A stretch of DNA of 64,000 bases from a bacterium (GCA_029559475.1 JAKQBN010000013.1:1-64000); one strand, 5' to 3'; counted from the first letter of the stretch, positions 34,989 to 44,654 are shown. Notes: generated by a model not told the origin, from the sequence alone. Program-made: numbers and translations.

Positions 34989-36710
34989 ATGTTGAAGAAA
35001 ATCACAGCCGCGCTTATATTTGTAGTAGCGCTGGCATTAAACGGAGGTCTTATGGATATCAAAACGGCTGTTACGAACGGCGATCTTACGCTTGTAAGGT
35101 CGATGATCGAAGGGGACAAAAGTCTTCTTGAATCGAAGATCGACACTTATTTCACGCCTTTGAACCTGGCCAGCTACGAAGGGAAAACCGACATCGTTAA
35201 ATATCTTCTTTCGAAAGGTGCTGACATCGATACGAAAGATAAGGAAGGAAGCAATCCGCTTCAGAACGCGGCTGCAAGAGGTCATTTCGAGATCGTAAAG
35301 CTGCTTGTAGAAAAAGGCAGCAATGTAAATTACAAAGATGACAATGGCGTTACTCCCCTTCATTTCGGATGCATGTCCGGAAATCTTGATATTGTAAAAT
35401 ATCTGGTGGAAAAAGGTGCGGATTTAAATGCAACGTCAAAGATCGGAAGAAAGCCTGCGGTCGACGCGGTTTTCGGCGGTAACTTTGAAGTTCTGAAATA
35501 TCTGGAAAGTAAAGGCGCAAGTATGAAAGGTCTTGAAGCCGGTGCAGGAAGCACTCCGCTTCACATCGCTACCGGAAGAGGTAATATAGACATGATTAAG
35601 TACTTTGTATCTAAAGGATACGATGTTAATAAAAAGAACGATGCGAGCCAGACGCCTTTTACATGGGCCATAGGCGGCGGAAATACTGAGATCCTTAGAC
35701 TGTTTATTGAGAATGGTGCCGATGTTAACTTTAAAGACAGATTAACAGGTAAAACCACACTCCATTTTGCCAGTGTGAGAGGTAATGCGGAGCTGGCGGA
35801 TTTTTTGGTTAAAAAAGGCGCGGATGTAAACATCAAAGATAATAACGGTAAAACACCTTTGTTCTACGCTTCATATTATGATAATGAAATAATAGAAAAA
35901 TTACTTAAAAAGAGTAAAGCTGAATCTATTGACACTTCAAGCCTGAACAAGGGTCTGGATCTAACCGGCGGCGATGCTAAGATATTCTATTTCTTTCACA
36001 GCGGAATGGGTGTAAAGACAAAAGATCATCTTCTCATTTTCGACTATTTTGAAGATGCAAGAGCGGTAAAACCGACTAATCCGAACATCAACAACGGATA
36101 TGTAACTCCGGCAGATATTAAAGATCAAAATGTGATAGTATTCATCTCGCATGAGCACGAAGATCATTTCTTCCCTGCGGTTTTTGAATGGGCAAAAGTT
36201 TGTAAAAACATCAGTTTCGTAGCAGGATTTGATCCTAAATCAGATGTCAGGAACCTGAATATTATTACAGGAAGAAATAAACTCACTGTAGGCGGAGTTG
36301 ATATTACGACGATACCTTCAACGGACACCGGAGTCGCTTTTTTTGTAAAAGCTGATGGAATTTCGGTCTATCATTCGGGAGATCATGCAAACATGACGCA
36401 GGATATGAGCGGACCTTTTGACGAAGAAATTGACTATTTAGTCTCAACCTGCGGAAAAGCGGACATTGCTTTCTTCCCTGTTACAGGATGCAATTTTAGA
36501 GATCATGCCGCTTTAAAAGCAGGCGTCAAATATGCAATTGAAAAAATGAATCCGGGAATTACCGTTCCTATGCACGCTTGGGATAACGAAATCCAATTAA
36601 GACTTTTTAGAGACGAAGCGGTCAAAGAAGGCGTGAAAGCCGAGTTCTTCTGTCCGGAAAGCAAAGGGGACAGATTTATTTTCAACAAAAAATCTATCGG
36701 TATGAATTGA
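34989..36710 (+). CDS. Exported ankyrin-repeat / metallo-beta-lactamase-fold fusion
   Basis: Residues 1-20 look like a signal peptide (KKITAALIFVVALALNGG). Residues ~22-305 hold about nine ankyrin repeats of ~33 residues, such as TDIVKYLLSKGADIDTKDKEG and TPLHFGCMSGNLDIVKYLVEKGADLN. Residues ~330-573 form a metallo-beta-lactamase fold: H-x-H-x-D-H at 388-393 (HEHEDH), a metal-bridging Asp in YHSGDHA (465) and a later His in PMHAW (529). The MBL part resembles UlaG-like hydrolases. Ankyrin repeats would bind a protein partner while the hydrolase acts on an unknown substrate, probably in the periplasm. GGGAGG precedes the ATG. The next gene, 54 bp on, has its own possible promoter. Confidence 0.88.
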   Translation: MLKKITAALIFVVALALNGGLMDIKTAVTNGDLTLVRSMIEGDKSLLESKIDTYFTPLNLASYEGKTDIVKYLLSKGADIDTKDKEGSNPLQNAAARGHFEIVKLLVEKGSNVNYKDDNGVTPLHFGCMSGNLDIVKYLVEKGADLNATSKIGRKPAVDAVFGGNFEVLKYLESKGASMKGLEAGAGSTPLHIATGRGNIDMIKYFVSKGYDVNKKNDASQTPFTWAIGGGNTEILRLFIENGADVNFKDRLTGKTTLHFASVRGNAELADFLVKKGADVNIKDNNGKTPLFYASYYDNEIIEKLLKKSKAESIDTSSLNKGLDLTGGDAKIFYFFHSGMGVKTKDHLLIFDYFEDARAVKPTNPNINNGYVTPADIKDQNVIVFISHEHEDHFFPAVFEWAKVCKNISFVAGFDPKSDVRNLNIITGRNKLTVGGVDITTIPSTDTGVAFFVKADGISVYHSGDHANMTQDMSGPFDEEIDYLVSTCGKADIAFFPVTGCNFRDHAALKAGVKYAIEKMNPGITVPMHAWDNEIQLRLFRDEAVKEGVKAEFFCPESKGDRFIFNKKSIGMN

Positions 36711-36735
36711 TTTCGATAGAAAAATAGTTTATTAT
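36707..36735 (+). promoter_or_regulatory. Possible promoter of the GyrI-like gene
   Basis: TTGATT (36707-36712, overlapping the previous stop codon), 17 bp, TATTAT (36730-36735), 30 bp before the start. Confidence 0.35.
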
Positions 36736-36764
36736 TACCTTAAAATTACATCGGGGTAAAAATT

Positions 36765-37799
36765 ATGAGCAGCGATATGACCTATAAAAAGTTCGGTGGT
36801 TTTAAAGCCGTAGTTAAAGAATTCAACATGATGAAGCGTACTGAGCTGAACGATATTTTTACCCTGATGAATAATTCATTTAAAGATTTTATAAAAGGGC
36901 CGGCTTTCTGTAAGATCAACTACATTTCCAGCGTGACCGAAGGTTATTTGGTTGAAGCCGGATACCCTGTGGACGACAGCCTTGAGACCGCAGGTGATTT
37001 TTTACTTAAAGATTTTGGTGAACTTAAAGTGCTCGCTGTTGTAGCTGATCAGGGGCTGAAGAACCTTTCGGAAAAATATACCGAAGTTTACGGTTACGCA
37101 TATAAAAAAGGAATGATCTCTGACGAATTCGTGATAGAAGTCTATCCTGAAGGTAGAACGGAAGGTAAAGTAGAACTTCTTTTCGTAGAGCATTTGTGGA
37201 CAGAATTATTCCTGAAAAACTGCAGGTCGATTTTGAATCATACGGATAACGATGAAATCAACAAATCCGCATCAGGTATATGCTCAGAAATAGAAATGGG
37301 CGAACGGTTCGAAAGAATAAAAAAAATGGTCGATATAGTTGACAGAAATAAAGAACATGCCAAATATAAAATATTATCGGGCTGTTCCCATATTTTCCCG
37401 ACCGATCAGCTCAAAAAACTCAGAAACACTTATGTCGAAGCTGAAAAGAAAGGATCAGATCCCGTTGATGCGGTAATTGAATTCATGAAAGCCGATCCCG
37501 GCTGGGCAGAACCGCCTGTCAGAAACGGGAACGAAATATACGCAGAAAAAAAGCCCCGTGACCCTAAAGCATTTGCCGAAGCAAAGACCGATCTCGAAAG
37601 AAAAAAGGCTTACTGCTTCTGTCCGCCAATAAGAGAGAATTTAGATAAAGGCATGAGCAAAACCTATTGCTACTGCGGAGCCGGATGGTACCGCCAGCAG
37701 TGGGAAGCCGCCACAAATAAAGAAGTCAGGGTGGAGATCCTGACTTCGATATTGAACGGCGATGATAAATGCAGCTTTAAAGTTATTTTACCGGAATAA
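36765..37799 (+). CDS. GyrI-like domain plus cysteine-rich domain protein
   Basis: A 344-residue cytoplasmic protein. Residues ~15-150 look like a GyrI/AraC effector-binding domain: GPAFCKINYISSVTEGYLVEAGYPVD, then GELKVLAVVADQGLKNLSEKYTEVYGYA and EFVIEVYPEG. Residues ~180-344 are a separate domain rich in cysteines: C207, then paired CFC (284, 286) in KKAYCFCPPIRENL and CYC (302, 304) in YCYCGAGWYRQQWEA, and C336. The Cys pairs could bind zinc or an iron-sulfur cluster. I recall similar C-terminal domains in uncharacterised bacterial proteins but cannot name a function. It ends only 3 bp from a convergent gene. Confidence 0.75.
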   Translation: MSSDMTYKKFGGFKAVVKEFNMMKRTELNDIFTLMNNSFKDFIKGPAFCKINYISSVTEGYLVEAGYPVDDSLETAGDFLLKDFGELKVLAVVADQGLKNLSEKYTEVYGYAYKKGMISDEFVIEVYPEGRTEGKVELLFVEHLWTELFLKNCRSILNHTDNDEINKSASGICSEIEMGERFERIKKMVDIVDRNKEHAKYKILSGCSHIFPTDQLKKLRNTYVEAEKKGSDPVDAVIEFMKADPGWAEPPVRNGNEIYAEKKPRDPKAFAEAKTDLERKKAYCFCPPIRENLDKGMSKTYCYCGAGWYRQQWEAATNKEVRVEILTSILNGDDKCSFKVILPE

Positions 37800-37802
37800 A
37801 AA

Positions 37803-39575
37803 TTATTTTATCAATAACATTTTCTTACTTAGCTTAGTGCTTCCTGTTTCGAGGGTATAGAAATATATTCCGCTGTTGAGATTTTCTGCATTGAAATAAA
37901 CTTCGTGCTTACCGACTGATACTGTACCGTTCACAAGCTCTTTTACAAACTGTCCTTCTGAATTGAAAACCGACAGTGTGACCTGTTCTTCCTTCGGAAG
38001 CGAGAAACTGATCTCAGTTTCAGGATTGAACGGGTTCGGATAGTTCTGTGATAATGAAATATATGAAGGTAAAGAATTAGTTTCAATTGTAGACGGCATC
38101 ATTATCTGCATCGGGTTGCCGGTTCCGGGCGCAAGACTTTCAAATCCGCTTACTACAGGCGATGAAGAATTGTCTAGTAAAAATGTACGCATATCTCCCC
38201 AGTATGTATCAGGTATCATATAAGGTCTTGATTTATCTTCTACGATTATTTGAATTTCATCTCCGCTTTCCCAAGAGTAAACAAAATTACCTGGATTAAA
38301 ATAAAACACCGAATAAATTCCGCCAAGCATGGTAAATCCGCATCCCGGACTGTCCTTGTCTAATATTTCAGCCGGATTGTCGTTATTCCATACTTTGAAT
38401 TCTATGTTTGCATAAGGCTCGGTGCTAAAATCCAGTTCGCTCCCGTCAACATCAACGAGATGATAATAGATCACTCTCGGTCCGCCGCCTGTTAGACCTT
38501 TATTCGGATGAATCTGACCCGAAACGGTATCTGTATTGTCTGTAATCACTTTCGATGAAGGCCATACAGCAGCTTCCGTTACACTTGCGAGCAAAGCCAT
38601 GCCAGGTTCCACATCGAAAATGTTCGCCCACCCGAATACGGATTCTGCGCTCGTAGAGAACTGCTGTGTGGAATTGTTGTATTTTGAGATAGCATTACAT
38701 ACTGCAATGTCGTTTCCTAGTAATTCTGTATCCGTTAATCCGGCTTTTGACAACGGTACGCAGATCGGATTATTATCGGTCCCGGCGGTAGTTATCAGGT
38801 TGTACTGAACTGCAATGCTATCACCCTCCACTATGAAATCAAAATTGTTCTTAGCATTAATCAGGTATGCCCCGCCTGTCTGAACAGAAAAGTCTGTTAA
38901 CCAGCCTAGACCGGGATAATAACCCGCTGTTTCCCAACCCTGTGCAACAGGATCAAATTTCGATACTGCGTCAATATTTGTGTGTGTCGGGTCGAAATCG
39001 CTTGCATTAGTCCAGCCGTTTTGAACCGGAAGTCCGACAAAATTCAGGTCGGTACCTGTGGTCGTCACGCACGGATATATGAAAGTTTTTGTATCAGAAC
39101 CTGATTCCCATGTTAGCATGTAAGGCATTCCTGAGCCTTCAATACCGAGATCTTCAAACCCTAGCTCAACAAATGGCTCATCACCTTCGATAACATAATC
39201 TGCAAGAGCTGAACAATGACCACCAGAGCCGTCATTCCAGTCGATCATCTCTATATGAAGAATGTTGCCGACTCCCCAAGCAGGAAAATGCTGAAGGTCA
39301 ACCATAGATACTCCTCTTAATGGGTATTCTACAGGATCGGGATACATCGCAACACCGCATTGAGCAAGACTGTCCGCCTGTGTAATTAATGTAAAGCCAC
39401 CTATTGACGGACCGGTTCCCTGGTTTAACCATGCCCTGTAGGTAACACCGTCAATATTCTCATTTGTAAACTCATTTCCGGAACGATCAAGCATACCGAA
39501 ATATATTACTTTCGGCATTGATGCAAAAACATTAATTGCACTCAAAATAGCAATTACAATAATTAACTTTTTCAT
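37803..39575 (-). CDS. Secreted T9SS cargo protein, function unknown
   Basis: A 590-residue protein with a signal peptide (residues 1-18, cleaved near VFA-S). The middle has two similar stretches beginning PKVIYFGMLDRSGNEF and PRVIYYHLVDVDGSEL, suggesting an internal duplication of a beta-rich domain. The C-terminal ~80 residues are a type A T9SS sorting domain: SLSQNYPNPFNPETEISFS, then VTLSVFNSEGQFVKELV and LNSGIYFYTLE, ending KKMLLIK. It should be exported by the SprA machine. No enzymatic motif was seen. The leader carries a hairpin (39588-39611) and TAGGAG precedes the ATG. Confidence 0.88.
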   Translation of the reverse strand: MKKLIIVIAILSAINVFASMPKVIYFGMLDRSGNEFTNENIDGVTYRAWLNQGTGPSIGGFTLITQADSLAQCGVAMYPDPVEYPLRGVSMVDLQHFPAWGVGNILHIEMIDWNDGSGGHCSALADYVIEGDEPFVELGFEDLGIEGSGMPYMLTWESGSDTKTFIYPCVTTTGTDLNFVGLPVQNGWTNASDFDPTHTNIDAVSKFDPVAQGWETAGYYPGLGWLTDFSVQTGGAYLINAKNNFDFIVEGDSIAVQYNLITTAGTDNNPICVPLSKAGLTDTELLGNDIAVCNAISKYNNSTQQFSTSAESVFGWANIFDVEPGMALLASVTEAAVWPSSKVITDNTDTVSGQIHPNKGLTGGGPRVIYYHLVDVDGSELDFSTEPYANIEFKVWNNDNPAEILDKDSPGCGFTMLGGIYSVFYFNPGNFVYSWESGDEIQIIVEDKSRPYMIPDTYWGDMRTFLLDNSSSPVVSGFESLAPGTGNPMQIMMPSTIETNSLPSYISLSQNYPNPFNPETEISFSLPKEEQVTLSVFNSEGQFVKELVNGTVSVGKHEVYFNAENLNSGIYFYTLETGSTKLSKKMLLIK

Positions 39576-39587
39576 AATACTTCTCCT

Positions 39588-39611
39588 ATTTTACTCTCCT
39601 GATAGTAAAAT
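39588..39611 (-). promoter_or_regulatory. Leader hairpin with Shine-Dalgarno-like loop
   Basis: On the minus strand ATTTTACT and AGTAAAAT form an 8-bp stem enclosing ATCAGGAG. The true Shine-Dalgarno (TAGGAG) follows directly, before the ATG at 39575. It may influence ribosome access; no known riboswitch class is recognised. Confidence 0.35.
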
Positions 39612-39649
39612 ACTAAAATATTATGATAAAACAAATAATAATTATAAAA

Positions 39650-42600
39650 TTATTTATCGTAACCTTTTTCTTCTCTCAGATTCAAAGCATCTTTGAATGA
39701 CATAGTTTGAGTACCTGAACATCTGCATGAAAATCCGTCTATGAATGAATATACAACAGGGAGAACGAGAAGAGTAAGTATAGTGGCGAAACCGAGACCG
39801 AAAACGATGCTGACAGCCATAGGTTTCCACATTTTGACCGACTCTGAAGAAGATATTATCATAGGTACAAGCCCGAAAATGGTTGTAATTGTAGTAAGAA
39901 GTATCGGCCTGAGCCTTGTTTTACCTGCGTTTATCAGGCTGTTCCACCTGTCGGTGCCAGACTCTCTTTCTTTATTGATAAAATCGACCATTACGATCGA
40001 ATCGTTCACGACGATCCCTGCAAGAGCCACTACCGCAATCATAGATAGAATTGAGAATGGTGTATGAGTGCTTATAAGACCGATTATAACTCCTATAAAT
40101 GCGAACGGTATAGTGATCATAACTATTAAAGGCTGAATGTACGACTTGAACTGTGCGCCAAGGATCATATAGATCATAATCATAGCCAATAGAAAAGCGA
40201 TGTAAAGTGATCCGAAACTTTTCTTTCTCTCATCCGCCGCGCCACCTGCTTCGATCTTGTAGCCGGGATGATCTTTTTCAAAATTCTCCAGCGCTCCTGA
40301 AATGTTCTTGATCTTGTTACCGAAAAGCAGTTCGTTTGCTTCATCAGGAGTTCTCATGAATGTTTTGCCGCCTGAAGTATAAGAACCTGTGCTTGCCGTA
40401 ATTGTGATCGCCCTTTTTCCGTCCCTTCTCGATATTCTTGAGATAGTATTAGATATCTCGAATTTCGCCACATCTTTTAGAATTACCTTCTTACCGGTTT
40501 TTGTATTGATTTTCAGATTCTCGATCTTATCCGCGGTATCGAACTGATGCTCGGGAAGAATTACTCTGATATTATATTTTTCTGACCTTTCGCTGTACTC
40601 CGAGATTATCTTTCCTACTGAAGAGACCCTAACGAACGAAGCAATCTCGGAAAGGCTTATACCATAAATGGCAAGTTTATCATAATCCGGATAAATTTTT
40701 AACTCCTTTTTGCCCGAATCGAAATTGTCGTCAATATCGGTTACGCCTTCGATCCCCGACAAAGTTCTCTTAACATTTTCAGAAAGCTCCTCGAGTTTCT
40801 TGAGGTCGTCTCCGGTGATCCTTAATTCGACATCTTCACCTGTGGGCGGACCTGATCTTCCGGTAAAGAATTTATAGCTTACGATCTCAGGTATTCCGTT
40901 CAGAAATTTTCTGATATCGCCTGTTACTACATTGAGATCTACGGTAAGACTGTCGGCGTCGATAAGATCGAGCCTGAATTCCATAAGATTAGTCCCTTCG
41001 TCCCAGAACGATCTGTCCTGCTGCTGGCCGATGTTGGTATTCAGCGACTGGAAATTCTCCTGATACGGCAGAGACATCAGATATTTCTCGATCCTTGATG
41101 CCAGCGAATCTGTCTGGTCGAGATGTGCTCCCGAGAACGTTTCGGCTTTCACTGTAAGCGTGGCCGGAGCTGTTTTCGGGAAAAATTCGAACTTTATATA
41201 CCCTCTTACCACTGTAATTAATGAAATAATTAAAGCTATTATCAAAAGCGACATAACAAGAGTTCTTCTTTTTAAAAATCCGATAAGCAGACGGCCGTAG
41301 CTTTTGACGACCTTTTTAAAAAAATGACTCTCGGCCTTTATTTTATCGTGAGGTTTTGCGAAATCGGCAAGATGCGACGGCAGCATCAGCACAGCTTCGA
41401 AAAGCGAAGTAAAAAGTGCTATTGATACAACTATCGGAAATACGGATAGGAATTTTCCCATATTCCCTTCTAGCATTAAAAGCGGAAGAAAAGCCGCAAT
41501 TGTGGTCATGACTGCTGCTACGATCGGCCATAGTATTTCTTTCGTACCTGCCACAGCGGCGTCTTTCGGACTCATTCCAATCTCGATGTTCCTGTGAACA
41601 TTTTCAATTACGACGATCGCGTCATCAACTACCATACCTAGAACCAGAACAAGAGCAAACAGGCTTAGATTATTTATTGTTATTCCGAAATAATGCATCA
41701 GCCAGAAAGTCATCAGGAAAGAAAAAGGTATACCCCACGCGGCTAAAATTGCGTATCTCCAGCCGATAAATATTAAAAGCGTCAGAAAAACCAGTATCAC
41801 ACCGAAAACGGCCGATGAAGACAGCGTGCTTATATTTCTGTTTACTTCTATAGATTCGTCGTTAATTATCTTAGCATTCACATTTGAATATTTATCTTTA
41901 ACGGTAACTACATATTTTTTTATGTTCTCTATGATGTCGAGAATATTCCCATCAGCGTTCTGATATACATAAAGATTTATGCTTTCTTTTCCGTTCAGTC
42001 GAGTTTTAACGTTTATATCTTCATAAGTGTCTGTGACCGCCGCGATGTCTCTGACCCTTATCACACTTCCGTTATCGAATGCTTTGAGCACGACGAACTC
42101 TATCTGGTCAACGGATAAGAACTCCCCCATCGTCCTTATTAAAACTTCTGAATTACCCGCAAAAATGCTGCCTCCCGGCAGATTGAGATTTCTGGCTCTG
42201 ACCGCAGTTTCAATATCTGAAAAACTGATGTTGAAATATTCCATTTTGTTGATGTCAGGCTCTATCCTGATCTCTCTGTTCTTTGAGCCTTTGAGCTCAA
42301 CTTTGGACACATAATTTATTTTCGCCAGATCGTCCTTAATATTCTCGGCGATCCTCTTTATTCCGTCAGGAGTATATGATTCGCCTTCTACAGCTATAGT
42401 ACAGACCGATTTCATCTCCCTGATGCTGATATTCTGCATATACGGTTCGCTTGCATCTTCCGGAAGGTTCTTAACTTTATCCAGCTCTCTCGAAACATCC
42501 GCCCAAGCTTTGTCAATATCGGCATTCGTAGTAAGGTTTAGTGTTACTACGGCTCTTCCCTCGTACGCGACTGAAGTTATATAGTCAATATCTGTTATAT

Positions 42601-42817
42601 CCGAGAGTTCATCTTCGATCTCCTTTATGATAAGAGACTCGATCTCGTCCGGCGCGACTCCGGGATATGTTACCGTGATCATGAACATCCCCCATTCTAT
42701 CTGAGGCATGGATTCTTTAGGAATTCTGTAAGTATAAAATATTCCGAGAATGATTATTATTATCATGGCCATATTGACCAGAACTGGATTTTCTACCGAG
42801 AATTTTGGAAGGTTCAT
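39650..42817 (-). CDS. RND efflux pump inner-membrane transporter (HAE-1/AcrB family)
   Basis: At 1055 residues this is a full-length RND permease with two homologous halves, each one transmembrane helix, a large periplasmic domain and five or six more helices. The proton-relay Asp pair is in LGMVVDDAIVVIENVHRNIE; the second half has the matching ALAGIVVNDSIVMVDFINKERE. PFSFLMTFWLMHYFGITINNLSLFAL is also typical. Substrates may be drugs, detergents or lipids. It lies 17 bp after its membrane-fusion partner. No outer-membrane TolC-like gene is in this operon. Confidence 0.94.
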   Translation of the reverse strand: MNLPKFSVENPVLVNMAMIIIIILGIFYTYRIPKESMPQIEWGMFMITVTYPGVAPDEIESLIIKEIEDELSDITDIDYITSVAYEGRAVVTLNLTTNADIDKAWADVSRELDKVKNLPEDASEPYMQNISIREMKSVCTIAVEGESYTPDGIKRIAENIKDDLAKINYVSKVELKGSKNREIRIEPDINKMEYFNISFSDIETAVRARNLNLPGGSIFAGNSEVLIRTMGEFLSVDQIEFVVLKAFDNGSVIRVRDIAAVTDTYEDINVKTRLNGKESINLYVYQNADGNILDIIENIKKYVVTVKDKYSNVNAKIINDESIEVNRNISTLSSSAVFGVILVFLTLLIFIGWRYAILAAWGIPFSFLMTFWLMHYFGITINNLSLFALVLVLGMVVDDAIVVIENVHRNIEIGMSPKDAAVAGTKEILWPIVAAVMTTIAAFLPLLMLEGNMGKFLSVFPIVVSIALFTSLFEAVLMLPSHLADFAKPHDKIKAESHFFKKVVKSYGRLLIGFLKRRTLVMSLLIIALIISLITVVRGYIKFEFFPKTAPATLTVKAETFSGAHLDQTDSLASRIEKYLMSLPYQENFQSLNTNIGQQQDRSFWDEGTNLMEFRLDLIDADSLTVDLNVVTGDIRKFLNGIPEIVSYKFFTGRSGPPTGEDVELRITGDDLKKLEELSENVKRTLSGIEGVTDIDDNFDSGKKELKIYPDYDKLAIYGISLSEIASFVRVSSVGKIISEYSERSEKYNIRVILPEHQFDTADKIENLKINTKTGKKVILKDVAKFEISNTISRISRRDGKRAITITASTGSYTSGGKTFMRTPDEANELLFGNKIKNISGALENFEKDHPGYKIEAGGAADERKKSFGSLYIAFLLAMIMIYMILGAQFKSYIQPLIVMITIPFAFIGVIIGLISTHTPFSILSMIAVVALAGIVVNDSIVMVDFINKERESGTDRWNSLINAGKTRLRPILLTTITTIFGLVPMIISSSESVKMWKPMAVSIVFGLGFATILTLLVLPVVYSFIDGFSCRCSGTQTMSFKDALNLREEKGYDK

Positions 42818-42834
42818 TCTAATCCTCTTCTGCT

Positions 42835-43926
42835 TTAATTTTTATTTTCTTCGGTGAAGATCCTGACGCTTGTTCCGTCTGACAGTGATTCGATACCTGA
42901 GGTTATTAATGTTTCGCCCGGTTCGAGCCCGGTTGTTATAACGACGCGGTTACCGTATTTTTTACCTATGGAGATCTCTTTCTTTACGGCTTTATAATTA
43001 GCGCTAACGGTATATACATAATACTTTCCGTATTCTTCTATAATGTTGTCAAAATCCGTATAAATAACATTTTCCAGCTTAGATGACTCGATCTGCCCCC
43101 GCACTATCATGCCCGGCAGAAGTTCTTTTCCGGGGTTCTCTATAATTATTTCGACAGGATAGTTACCTGTCGCGTCCGGTTTCTTACCTATACCTGTAAC
43201 GGTCCCGTGTACCGATTTTTCGTTGCCGTTTTGGAAAACTATTACATTATTCCCGTTTTTAACAGAAACAACATCATTCTCGGTTATGCCTGTCTTTATT
43301 AACAACTTTGAACAGTCTATTATTGAAGCTACTGCCTGCCCTGTAGCTACGAACTGACCTTCTTTGATGTTGATCTGTGCTATTGAACCGTCAACAGGCG
43401 ATATGAATTTTGAATTCTCGAAGTTTATTCTCGCACGTTCAAGACCTGCTCTAGCCGCCTCGACCGAAGCCTCAGCTTTTTTTAATGAACTTTCAGAATT
43501 TGTGAGTTCGAATTTTGACACTTTGTCAGTTTCGTAGAGTTTTCTGGAAGCTTCTGTTTTTATTCTTACAGCGTCGAGATTAGCCTCTGCGGATTTTAGC
43601 TCGGACGCCGTCTGGTCGTAAGTGATCCTATAATTTTCGGAGTCAAGGTAAGCTATGGCTTCGCCTTTACTTATTCTCTCCCCGAGATTTTTTTCTATCG
43701 TTCTTACTTTTCCTGCGACTTCACTGTAATAAACTATATCGGTTATTCCTTCTAGTTTTCCTGTTATTTCAGCGTAAAGCTGAAGAGGTTTCTGCTGTAC
43801 TGTCTCTGTTTTTACAGAGGGGATCGTGTTATCCGGCGAATTATCCTGCTTTTTTGACTTGTCATCTGTTTTCGTGCAAGACAGAATTAATAACACAGTT
43901 AAAATTATCATCACATATTTTTTCAT
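42835..43926 (-). CDS. RND efflux adaptor (membrane fusion lipoprotein)
   Basis: A 363-residue periplasmic adaptor with a lipoprotein signal (LLILSCTKTD, Cys17). Order of domains: barrel-sandwich halves (VYYSEVAGKVRTIEKNLGERISKGEAIAYLD and FISPVDGSIAQINIKEGQFVATGQAVASI) around a helical hairpin (residues ~100-170, charged coiled coil), then a beta-barrel and membrane-proximal domain. This is the HlyD/AcrA layout. AGGGTGA precedes the ATG, a promoter is seen upstream, and the RND permease follows in the same operon. Confidence 0.92.
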   Translation of the reverse strand: MKKYVMIILTVLLILSCTKTDDKSKKQDNSPDNTIPSVKTETVQQKPLQLYAEITGKLEGITDIVYYSEVAGKVRTIEKNLGERISKGEAIAYLDSENYRITYDQTASELKSAEANLDAVRIKTEASRKLYETDKVSKFELTNSESSLKKAEASVEAARAGLERARINFENSKFISPVDGSIAQINIKEGQFVATGQAVASIIDCSKLLIKTGITENDVVSVKNGNNVIVFQNGNEKSVHGTVTGIGKKPDATGNYPVEIIIENPGKELLPGMIVRGQIESSKLENVIYTDFDNIIEEYGKYYVYTVSANYKAVKKEISIGKKYGNRVVITTGLEPGETLITSGIESLSDGTSVRIFTEENKN

Positions 43927-43987
43927 TTTATCACCCTAAATTTAAATATTTTTTTCCCGGTTTTAATTCTTTTTGTGTTAACGTTGA

Positions 43988-44016
43988 ATTATGCAATTAA
44001 TTTTAACGAATTTCAA
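43988..44016 (-). promoter_or_regulatory. Promoter of the RND operon
   Basis: Minus strand TTGAAA (44016-44011), 17 bp, CATAAT (43993-43988), each five of six to consensus, about 60 bp before the adaptor start. Confidence 0.55.
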
Positions 44017-44021
44017 TATAA

Positions 44022-44654
44022 TTATATTGCCGCAAAAGCCCTTACTGGCGAACCGTCAGCATTCTCTATCTTTAAAGGTATGCAGTAGAAATCGAACAAT
44101 CCGGCAGGTAACTTATATAGACCCTTGAGATTCTCGATAATGCATATATCCTTCGATAGAATGATCTTATGAAGTTTCATATCAGTTGAAGTTACAGGAT
44201 CAATAGAGATATAATCTAACCCGATAGCCTTCAATCTGAATTTTGTCAGCCTTTCCGCGGCTTCTTCTGTAAGTACCGGATAACTTTCTAGATAGCTTTT
44301 CTTATTCCACTTTTTGCTCCAGCCTGAATTGAAAAGAACGAAATCTGCTTTTAAGATCAGTTTCTCGAATTCATTAATAAATCCTGCTGTTATTTCTTTT
44401 TCTTTAGAGCAGTTAATGCATACAGCTTTCCCGATAAAATTGCTTATCGGAAATTTATCGAGCGTTCTCCCTTCTTTAATCATGTGGTAAGGAGCGTCAA
44501 TATGTGTACCGTTGTGGGTAATTGTTTTAAGCTCCAGTACCGCATAGCCTGTCTTTTCATGTGTATCCGCCTTTCTCAGACTGACTTTCGGGCTGCCGGG
44601 ATATACATTGATCTTTTCATTCATAGTATGGGTAAGGTCTATAATCTTTTTCAT
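44022..44654 (-). CDS. Cyclase family metal-dependent hydrolase
   Basis: A 210-residue member of the cyclase/kynurenine-formamidase-like family. Family signatures are the N-terminal IIDLTHTMNEKINVYPGSP and the metal-binding HNGTHIDAPYHM (His-x3-His-x-Asp pattern), followed by LFNSGWSKKW and LDYISIDP. Members hydrolyse formyl-kynurenine or cyclic amides; the substrate here is open, as no tryptophan-breakdown gene is near. The frame extends to ATG 44690, but ATG 44654 has AGGA 7 nt before it and matches the family start, so it was chosen; this also avoids crowding the divergent DTW gene. Confidence 0.87.
   Translation of the reverse strand: MKKIIDLTHTMNEKINVYPGSPKVSLRKADTHEKTGYAVLELKTITHNGTHIDAPYHMIKEGRTLDKFPISNFIGKAVCINCSKEKEITAGFINEFEKLILKADFVLFNSGWSKKWNKKSYLESYPVLTEEAAERLTKFRLKAIGLDYISIDPVTSTDMKLHKIILSKDICIIENLKGLYKLPAGLFDFYCIPLKIENADGSPVRAFAAI

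Noticed and set aside
36765-37799. AraC- or MerR-type transcription regulator
   Set aside because: The GyrI-like part is present but no helix-turn-helix is seen in the N- or C-terminal regions.
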